From F23-D06 sp045600905 (GTDB lineage Bacteria; Bacteroidota; Bacteroidia; Bacteroidales; WCHB1-69), in assembly GCA_045600905.1 (NCBI GenBank), contig JAZRYT010000150.1:1-12657 (forward strand): a stretch of DNA of 12,657 nt. The letters run 5' to 3'. Below, piece by piece: positions 7,936-12,657 of this stretch. The notes under the pieces were generated by a model. That model saw nothing but the letters and a program-made list of their open reading frames with translations. It was not told the origin of the DNA and did no database searches. Numbering within the stretch: the stretch's first letter is position 1; the number at the start of each line of letters is the position of its first letter. Position numbers and translations under genes: made by a program.

Positions 7936-9300
7936 TTAGAAAATGATGCGTTCCATTGTCCCTGAGATAATCTTCTGAAGGCTTCCGAGTTGTTGGTAGT
8001 CGGCCGTGTGTTTGAGTCGCATAGCATTAAATATGGTGCCGAATTTGCGGATGGCTATCTTGTAGTAGTGGACAAAGAAAGCGGTCATAAAGGTAAGGAA
8101 CACGTACGCGAGGGCAATCCAAATGTGCTTGCTGATGAGCCAAACCAAACCGAAAAGCAAAAGATAAAAAATCGGGAAGGTGGCCACCGTTCCAATGACA
8201 TATTGGAAGGATGAATGCAGCATAGGATCCTTTACCTTGTCTGTAAAATGTTTGGTGATGTATCGGGGAATGAAATTGTTGATGTATCCGAAAATGAACA
8301 AGGGTAAAGAAACAATCATCAGGAGTGAGCGGAAGACGAATCTGACGATGGACAATTTGCGGTTCACAACCCAGTTGTGCAGACTGTATTGTTGGAGTAG
8401 GGTGGTGTATTCTCGTGTCTGCTCCATCAACAGAGTGAATTGGTCGGGTTCTTTCTCTTTGAAATCCTTGAGGTTGGAGATGATGGTCATCGCCGCATCC
8501 TTCTGGTTGGGCAGATAACTGGGGCGGAGGCCTTTGTGTTTTAGCAACGGCTCGCTCATCATCTGGGTGAGGGCTTCTATTTCGTTGTAGTATTCCGGAA
8601 TGTCAATGTCCGGGGTGATTTCCTTCACGCGGGCACGCGCCTTTTCGTTGAGGGCGAGGTACGCCTTGTCGTGGTTCTCCTGATAGAGTTCGAAGAACTC
8701 CTCGTAGGAGAAGGGCTCGCCGACGGTTACCATCAGGTCGCTGCGGAAGTTGAAGTAGTTGGAATAGTGAATGTTCAAGGGGAGGACTTTGACACCGAGC
8801 TTGTAGCCATTGAGTTCTTCGGCGGAAAAGGCGATACGGCAGAATCCTTTTTTGAAGGTGTTCATAAAATGTCCGTGCTGGTGCGTGGCTTCGGGGAAGA
8901 TGACGATGGTGCCTCCGGAATTGAGCACGCGGGCCGCTCTGTTGTACAACTCGAGGTTGCTGCGGATGTCCGCACGGTTGCCGTCGCGACTGCGGAAGGT
9001 GGGCATAATCTTCAAAAAGCGCAGGATGCGGGCCACGCTGTCCTTCTTGAAAATGTCGCCACGGGCAATGAATACGGGCTGCCGATGGTCTTGATACATC
9101 GTGTGCAAAATGGCCATCGCATCCATTACGCCGTTCTGGTGGTTGGCGATGACAATTGTAGGCTCTCCCTTCTTGGGAATCCTCTCCTGATTCAGGATGT
9201 AGAAATGCCTGTAATAGATGTGGTTGTGCGCTAAATTGAGATAGTGCATATACAGCGCATACAGCCAATCGTATTTGTCTATATTTTCAAAGGATATCAT
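7936..9300 (-). CDS. Membrane-associated PlsC-type glycerolipid acyltransferase
   Basis: A 454-residue member of the PlsC/LPLAT acyltransferase superfamily, which transfers an acyl chain to glycerol-3-phosphate or lysophosphatidate at the cytoplasmic membrane. Block I is ANHQNGVMD (His54, Asp60), with five rather than the usual four residues between the catalytic His and Asp. A block II-like stretch runs RGDIFKKDSVARILRFLKIMPTFR (read as two halves about residues 80-103). Block III is IVIFPEATHQHG (FPE at 135-137), and a KVLPLNIHYSNYF segment follows, typical of block IV. After a hydrophilic linker (about 205-310), the C-terminus has three or more membrane segments (about 321-341, 364-390, 394-412). 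This long, C-terminally membrane-anchored form with HQN(G/A)xMD is common in Bacteroidetes. The start ATG is at 9300. I cannot tell GPAT from LPAAT activity. Its upstream gap is rich in palindromic repeats and no clear promoter is visible. Confidence 0.88.
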   Translation of the reverse strand: MISFENIDKYDWLYALYMHYLNLAHNHIYYRHFYILNQERIPKKGEPTIVIANHQNGVMDAMAILHTMYQDHRQPVFIARGDIFKKDSVARILRFLKIMPTFRSRDGNRADIRSNLELYNRAARVLNSGGTIVIFPEATHQHGHFMNTFKKGFCRIAFSAEELNGYKLGVKVLPLNIHYSNYFNFRSDLMVTVGEPFSYEEFFELYQENHDKAYLALNEKARARVKEITPDIDIPEYYNEIEALTQMMSEPLLKHKGLRPSYLPNQKDAAMTIISNLKDFKEKEPDQFTLLMEQTREYTTLLQQYSLHNWVVNRKLSIVRFVFRSLLMIVSLPLFIFGYINNFIPRYITKHFTDKVKDPMLHSSFQYVIGTVATFPIFYLLLFGLVWLISKHIWIALAYVFLTFMTAFFVHYYKIAIRKFGTIFNAMRLKHTADYQQLGSLQKIISGTMERIIF

Positions 9301-9341
9301 AGACTTCAGTTTTCAAGTTCTCCAATATATTTGTTTTTTTC

Positions 9342-9437
9342 TGTAGAGACGGTACACCGCACCGTCTCAAATATGTTTGTTGTTTTCCGTAGAAATGGTG
9401 CACCGCACCGTCTCTATACAGTGCACCGTCTCTACAC
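9342..9437. repeat. Three REP-like GTAGAGACGGTGCACC palindromic units
   Basis: Unit 1 (9342-9370) has arms GAGACGGT (9346-9353) and ACCGTCTC (9361-9368), a perfect 8-base stem with a 7-base loop. Unit 2 (9389-9417) has arms GTAGAAATGGTGC and GCACCGTCTCTAT around ACC, with three differences. Unit 3 (9418-9437) is only the right half, GTGCACCGTCTCTACA. All derive from one palindrome, roughly GTAGAGACGGTGC plus its complement. No transposase, spacer regularity or cas gene is present, so this is a dispersed intergenic palindrome rather than a CRISPR. It lies between two genes on the minus strand and has no T tail, so it is not a standard terminator. Confidence 0.8.
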
Positions 9438-9438
9438 G

Positions 9439-11610
9439 TCAATTCTCTACGATAGTCATTTCATCGATGAGGTTTTGGGCGTGTGCGAATTTATCGACGA
9501 TGAATAGGAAATAGCGGGCATCGAGACTGATGTTGCGGCAGCGGTTGACATCATAGTAGATGTCGCTCATCGTGCCTTCCCATACGCGGTCGAAGTTGGT
9601 GCCGATAAGCTCGCCGTTGGCGTTGATGACCGGGCTGCCGGAGTTGCCACCGGTGGTGTGGTTGCTGGCAACGAAGGCCACTGGCAACTCGCCGTTTTGG
9701 TTGGCATAGCGGCCGTAGTCTTTCTTCTCCCACAACTGTTTCAGTTTCGGATCCACCTTGTAATCATAAACATCGGGATTCTCCTTCTGCATAATGCCGT
9801 CCAAAGTCGTGTAATAGGAGTAGTTGACGCCGTCAGCTGGTTCGAAACCCTTGACTTGGCCGTAGGTGACGCGCAAAGTGAGGTTCGCATCGGGATAGAA
9901 GACCTTGTCGGTCTCTTTCTCGCGCAGGGCTTTTACGTAAGTGCGGTAGTAGGCTTGCAATTGGCTGTTGTCCGCATCAAGTTTGTCCCAAGCGTCACTG
10001 TAGTTGTTATATATAATATTGTATAGGACTAACATCTCGTTGTTGGCGGTTTTGGCAATTTGCTTGGGCGTGGCCTTCTGCAGGAATTGCTCGAATTTCT
10101 CGTTGTCGGTGAAGTAGGGCGCGGTGGTGGCCAGCTTGTCCCATAAGACGCTCATCATAGCGCGTGTGCCGGCTTCGTCTTTGATGTATTTGTGCAAGGG
10201 GGCGGGAATCAAATTCGGATCCTGTTTGGTGAAATAGTAGGTGTAGAGTTCTACAAAAGCTTCTTTGTCAATGTCCAAACAATAGCTTCTGCGGAAAGAA
10301 GCGTTGTTCTTGAGCAACTTTTCGCGGTTGGCTTCGAAATTGGTGTTGTCGTTGGCCAGTGCCGGAGCCACTAATAGTCTGTAGTAGGGATGTACGTTTT
10401 TGAGGACGATTTCCGGACCGAAGGCGCATTCGCTGACAAATGTGGAGATTTTGGTCTGCTCCGCGTATGATTTATAGACTTTCTTCATATCGTCTAACAG
10501 CGTGCCGTATTCTTTTTGGCGGTCGCTGTTGGCATTGACCCATTTTTGGAAATCCTTTTCGGCATCCTGTTTCTTGCCGATGACGTCGCATTCGAGGATG
10601 CCCTTGCTCTCGCCTTGCCATTTCTTCCAACCGTTGGAGATGGAGTTGGCCTTGGCGGAGTACATCAGACGGATGCGCGGGTCGAGGTTCATTTGGCGCT
10701 TCATCGCATCCAGACGGATGGTGCGCGCGTCAATGGCGATGGGGTTTTGGACGTTGGCCACCACGTTGACGCCGTCTGAAATCAGAAACTGCTGGGTGGA
10801 ACCGGGATAGCCGAATACGAGGGTGAAGTCGTTCTCTTCAATGCCTTTGATGGAGATTGGAAAGTACTTTTTAGGCACCATCGGGATGTTGTCGGGAGAA
10901 TAGTTGGCCGGTTTGCCGTTCTTGTCCGTGTAGATGCGCCAGATGGAGAAGTCGCCGGTATGGCGCGGCCACATCCAGTTGTCGCTGTCGCCACCGAACT
11001 TGCCGATGCTCTCGGGCGGAACACCAACGAGACGCACGTCGTTGTAGGTCTCAGTGACAAACATAAAGTATTGATTGCCGTAATAGAACGGCTTGATGGC
11101 GGCCTGATAGCCTGTCCCGTCGGTGGCATCTGCAATGACCTGTTTGCAGTTTTTAGCCACGATATCCTGACGCTCGCCCTCCTTGGTCTTGTCCGTAACA
11201 CCTTCCAAAACCTGGTCGGTAACATCTTTCATATAAACCAAAAAAGTGACGGAAAGCCCTTCCATCGGGATTTCTTCACTTTTACTTTTAGCCCAAAAAC
11301 CGTTTTGCAAATGGTTCTGTTCCATCGTGCTGTGCGATTGTACGAAGGAGTACCCGCAGTGGTGGTTGGTCAGCACGAGGCCTTGGGAGGAAATGAGCTC
11401 TCCAGTGCAGCCGCCGCCGAACAGCATCACGGCATCCTTCATACTGTTGTGGTTGACGCTATAGACATCTTCTGCCGTCAGACGGAAACCTAGCGATTGC
11501 ATCTCCTGCTCGTTGTAGTTCAAGAACAGAGGAAGCCACATTCCGCCGTCTGCACGCGCGAAACCTATGATGAAAGTGAATAACAAAGTAAAAAGTAAAG
11601 TCTTTTTCAT
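9439..11610 (-). CDS. dpp11: S46 family dipeptidyl-peptidase, DPP11 type (Asp/Glu-specific)
   Basis: A 723-residue exported serine peptidase of family S46, which removes dipeptides from the N-terminus of peptides in the periplasm of asaccharolytic or proteolytic Bacteroidetes. ATG 11610 gives MKKTLLFTLLFTFIIGFARA, a good signal peptide; ATG 11616 adds two residues. In this numbering the catalytic His is in LTNHHCGY (His84), the probable Asp in RHTGDFSIW (Asp220), and the Ser in GGNSGSPV (Ser657), forming a chymotrypsin-like triad. Eighteen residues after the Ser lies Arg675 in NFDRVWEG. In Porphyromonas gingivalis DPP11 the equivalent Arg673 selects acidic P1 residues, whereas DPP7 has Gly there. 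Hence the DPP11 call. The length is normal for the family and the alpha-helical insert between Asp and Ser is intact. It has its own promoter and no partner gene beside it. Confidence 0.94.
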   Translation of the reverse strand: MKKTLLFTLLFTFIIGFARADGGMWLPLFLNYNEQEMQSLGFRLTAEDVYSVNHNSMKDAVMLFGGGCTGELISSQGLVLTNHHCGYSFVQSHSTMEQNHLQNGFWAKSKSEEIPMEGLSVTFLVYMKDVTDQVLEGVTDKTKEGERQDIVAKNCKQVIADATDGTGYQAAIKPFYYGNQYFMFVTETYNDVRLVGVPPESIGKFGGDSDNWMWPRHTGDFSIWRIYTDKNGKPANYSPDNIPMVPKKYFPISIKGIEENDFTLVFGYPGSTQQFLISDGVNVVANVQNPIAIDARTIRLDAMKRQMNLDPRIRLMYSAKANSISNGWKKWQGESKGILECDVIGKKQDAEKDFQKWVNANSDRQKEYGTLLDDMKKVYKSYAEQTKISTFVSECAFGPEIVLKNVHPYYRLLVAPALANDNTNFEANREKLLKNNASFRRSYCLDIDKEAFVELYTYYFTKQDPNLIPAPLHKYIKDEAGTRAMMSVLWDKLATTAPYFTDNEKFEQFLQKATPKQIAKTANNEMLVLYNIIYNNYSDAWDKLDADNSQLQAYYRTYVKALREKETDKVFYPDANLTLRVTYGQVKGFEPADGVNYSYYTTLDGIMQKENPDVYDYKVDPKLKQLWEKKDYGRYANQNGELPVAFVASNHTTGGNSGSPVINANGELIGTNFDRVWEGTMSDIYYDVNRCRNISLDARYFLFIVDKFAHAQNLIDEMTIVEN

Positions 11611-11642
11611 AAGCATTAGTTTACATTATTATATAGAAGCCG

Positions 11643-11650
11643 CAAAAATA
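11643..11650 (-). promoter_or_regulatory. Bacteroidetes -7 box (TATTTTTG) for the DPP11 gene
   Basis: On the minus strand this reads TATTTTTG followed by CGGC, a full match to TAnnTTTG. It is about 32 bases upstream of the ATG at 11610. The region 20 bases further upstream has only a weak TT match to the -33 element. Confidence 0.65.
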
Positions 11651-11783
11651 CAAAAATAGTTTTAAGTGTGAGAACGTAAAGAAAATGGTTAATGATGAAT
11701 GGTGAATGTACAATTTACTGTTCGATAATCTTAAGTGCGTGTCTTCTGCGTACTTTGTGTGCTCTGCAGTTAAAAAAATTGTG

Positions 11784-11791
11784 TAATTTTG
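11784..11791 (+). promoter_or_regulatory. Bacteroidetes -7 box (TAATTTTG) upstream of structured element copy 1
   Basis: TAATTTTG followed by CGGCC matches the -7 consensus well. No gene lies downstream for over 600 bases, so its natural product would be the structured element beginning about 50-60 bases later. The -33 element is not clear; a TTTG at 11754-11757 is 26 bases away, too far. Confidence 0.5.
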
Positions 11792-11840
11792 CGGCCTCAA
11801 AATTAGGAATTAGAATATTCCAAGATATAAGCGAAAAGCT

Positions 11841-11992
11841 ATTCTATTTGTCTGCTTGAAACTTCGACAATTTCTATGTACTACAAAACAGAACAGCCGG
11901 ATCGCTCACGGTTAATCGTGGGCTTTCTTTTATTTGTAGTACGGGTAGTCGAAGACCTCAAGCAATGGATAGATAGAGTCCACGATTTTTTT
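11841..11992 (+). ncRNA. Candidate structured RNA, copy 1
   Basis: The 112-base core (11853-11964) folds as nested helices. TGCTTGA (11853-11859) pairs with TCAAGCA (11958-11964), TTCGAC (11863-11868) with GTCGAA (11948-11953), and GTACTAC plus AAA (11878-11887) with TTT plus GTAGTAC (11933-11942). Inside, GCTCACG (11904-11910) and CGTGGGC (11917-11923) form a hairpin followed by TTTCTTTT. A downstream strand GTCCACGATT (11978-11987) is complementary to AATCGTGGGC (11914-11923) and is followed by a T7 run. This gives an alternative pairing that excludes the inner hairpin. Copy 2 keeps every one of these parts at the same spacing. The strand is inferred from the T tails and the upstream promoter box. 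I know no Rfam family that matches; a palindromic mobile element is the main alternative. Confidence 0.6.
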
Positions 11993-12136
11993 ACAAAATA
12001 ATTTTTTTGGTCTTGTGACCGGAAGTCTTTTTTTGTCTGTAGTTTTTCGTGTTTCCCCGCGCACCTCTTTTGATTTCAACTTTCAATTTGAAAAATTTTG
12101 TTGTTATCTTTTCGAAAAAGCTATTCCTCAATACTA

Positions 12137-12144
12137 TACTTTTG
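12137..12144 (+). promoter_or_regulatory. Bacteroidetes -7 box (TACTTTTG) upstream of structured element copy 2
   Basis: TACTTTTG followed by CGGG is a strong -7 match. A TTCG at 12111-12114, 22 bases upstream, is a poor -33 candidate. A transcript from here would contain copy 2 and could continue into the secreted-protein gene at 12464, giving a leader of about 310 bases. Confidence 0.5.
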
Positions 12145-12212
12145 CGGGTTGAAAAAATATGGTTTGACAAACGAATAAATATGGAATAGAAAAAACAACT
12201 TAAATACTTGAT

Positions 12213-12436
12213 TTAAAAGCGTTTTACAATTCTTTTTGGTTGCTTGAAACTTCGACAATTTCTACGTACTACATAAAAGAATGTAAGAACGCTCACGAGA
12301 AATCGTGGGCTTTCTTTTGTTTGTAGTACAGGTGGTCGAAGACCTCAAGCAACTAAAAATAAAGTTCACGATTTTATATATCACTGATTATAGGTTTATT
12401 ATTGATTTGTGATTTTTGATTTTAAAACGCTTTTAA
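12213..12436. repeat. Exact 14-base inverted repeat bracketing structured element copy 2
   Basis: TTAAAAGCGTTTTA (12213-12226) and its exact complement TAAAACGCTTTTAA (12423-12436) flank copy 2. They could be terminal repeats, an outer RNA stem, or paired operator sites. The right arm ends 27 bases before the ATG at 12464. No matching repeat brackets copy 1, and I see no clear target-site duplication. Confidence 0.65.
12229..12382 (+). ncRNA. Candidate structured RNA, copy 2
   Basis: This is the second copy of the element at 11841, by eye about 85 percent identical across the core (12241-12351). The helices are TGCTTGA/TCAAGCA (12241-12247 with 12345-12351; here extendable to GTTGCTTGA/TCAAGCAAC), TTCGAC/GTCGAA (12251-12256 with 12335-12340) and GTACTAC/GTAGTAC (12266-12272 with 12323-12329). 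An AAAAGAA/TTCTTTT helix is possible inside. The inner hairpin is GCTCACGA/TCGTGGGC with a GAAA tetraloop (12299-12302). The downstream strand GTTCACGATT (12364-12373) still pairs with AATCGTGGGC (12301-12310) using two G-U pairs. It lies about 80 bases before the start codon of the secreted-protein gene, so it could be a cis-acting leader as well as a free RNA. Confidence 0.6.
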
Positions 12437-12463
12437 TATTGAAAATTTATAAATCAATATACT

Positions 12464-12657
12464 ATGGTAAAAAAACTTATTATTTGCACAATTTTGATGT
12501 TGGCCTGTTGGCTCCCAATGCAGGCTCAGACGACAGAATGCGTACGCACCTTCACCCCCGCGTGCGGACAGGCCGGAAACGTATCGTTCACGTTCGGCCA
12601 ACCCTTCTACCAGCAAACTGCGGGCGCGTCCGGTCTGGAAGTGGCTGAAGGCGTTCA
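12464..12657 (+). CDS. Secreted T9SS-style surface protein, N-terminal fragment
   Basis: Only the first 64 codons are present; the gene runs off the right edge. The ATG at 12464 gives MVKKLIICTILMLACWLP followed by MQAQ, a signal peptide that ends at the AQ junction usual in Bacteroidetes. The mature part reads TTECVRTFTPACGQAGNVSF, then TFGQPFYQQTAGASGLEVAEGV. The segment G-N-V-S-F-T-x-G-Q-x-F-Y followed by the small-residue run and VAEGV resembles the N-terminal start of Bacteroidales proteins that carry a C-terminal T9SS sorting domain. The body and any catalytic domain lie outside the window, so no function can be given. The reading frame at 12409 that overlaps it is a shadow in another frame. 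The leader lacks a Shine-Dalgarno sequence and contains the right arm of the inverted repeat. Confidence 0.75.
   Translation, partial: MVKKLIICTILMLACWLPMQAQTTECVRTFTPACGQAGNVSFTFGQPFYQQTAGASGLEVAEGV

Larger units (their letters stand above)
11617..12463. other. Long AT-rich divergent intergenic region holding two structured repeats
   Basis: No convincing protein-coding frame exists here. From left to right it holds the DPP11 promoter, a degenerate TCTGCGTACT-like short repeat (about 11736-11773), a + strand -7 box (11784-11791), structured element copy 1, a very T-rich stretch with a weak GAC/GTC hairpin before a T7 run (about 12018-12034), a second + strand -7 box (12137-12144), one arm of an inverted repeat, structured element copy 2, the other inverted-repeat arm and the start of a secreted-protein gene. 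The motif CGAAAA(A)GCTATTC occurs at 11832-11844 and again at 12113-12126, which suggests duplication beyond the structured core. Confidence 0.7.

Noticed and set aside
8603..9268. 221-residue open frame on the minus strand in another frame of the acyltransferase gene
   Set aside because: Composition is rich in Arg, His, Gln and Pro as expected of an out-of-frame reading of a GC-rich coding strand; the acyltransferase frame holds conserved motifs.
9342..9437. Possible CRISPR array
   Set aside because: Units are palindromic, unequal and irregularly spaced, with no true spacers and no cas genes in the window.
10960..11493. 177-residue + strand frame antisense to the DPP11 gene, and 8671-9234 antisense to the acyltransferase
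   Set aside because: Both are antisense shadows without domains or promoters; the opposite strand has complete conserved proteins.
11841..12382. Retron msr-msd or IS200/IS605-type ends
   Set aside because: The outer inverted arms recall retron a1/a2 pairs, but no reverse transcriptase or transposase gene is present in the window and there are two near-identical copies.

Overview
The window looks like a chromosomal segment of an uncultured member of the Bacteroidales, probably from a gut or rumen lineage. The evidence is consistent: Bacteroidetes-type -7 promoter boxes (TAnnTTTG) followed by AT-rich leaders without Shine-Dalgarno sequences, a FISUMP-domain lipoprotein-like secreted protein with a type IX secretion (T9SS) sorting-like segment, a GH97 glycosidase, an Oar-like TonB-dependent receptor, an S46 dipeptidyl-peptidase of the DPP11 type, and the start of a second T9SS-style secreted protein. 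No phage, IS, CRISPR, tRNA or rRNA gene is visible.

Layout from left to right. Positions 2-217 (+) hold the C-terminus of a PD-(D/E)XK nuclease of the AAA-ATPase-like family. It overlaps by ATGA a secreted FISUMP protein (214-1642, +) that is broken by a one-base frameshift near 1169-1173. A stand-alone helix-hairpin-helix DUF4332 protein (1841-2248, +) follows, and a bidirectional terminator (2271-2307) separates it from a convergent GH97 glycosidase (2306-4330, -). Divergent from GH97 is a large TonB-dependent outer-membrane receptor (4488-7853, +), and another strong bidirectional terminator (7873-7917) separates that from a convergent membrane acyltransferase (7936-9300, -). A 138-base gap with REP-like palindromes separates the acyltransferase from a DPP11-type peptidase (9439-11610, -). 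The final 1 kb is an AT-rich intergenic region (11617-12463) ending in the first 64 codons of a secreted protein (12464 onward, +).

The most interesting region is 11780-12463. It carries two tandem copies, 388 bases apart, of an approximately 112-base structured element. Each copy has three nested long-range helices enclosing a hairpin with a T-rich tail, plus a conserved downstream strand that can pair with the 3' arm of that same hairpin. The two copies differ at that strand only by changes that keep pairing (G-C versus G-U). Each copy is preceded by a Bacteroidetes -7 box, and the second is bracketed by an exact 14-base inverted repeat. I do not recognise it as a known RNA family. It may be a pair of small RNAs, a tandem switch-like leader of the downstream secreted-protein gene, or a mobile palindromic element.

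Functionally the genes are mostly cell-envelope and nutrient-acquisition functions: carbohydrate cleavage (GH97), outer-membrane transport (TonB receptor), periplasmic peptide degradation (DPP11), phospholipid synthesis (acyltransferase) and T9SS surface proteins. The separate promoters and terminators indicate mostly single-gene transcription units rather than one operon.
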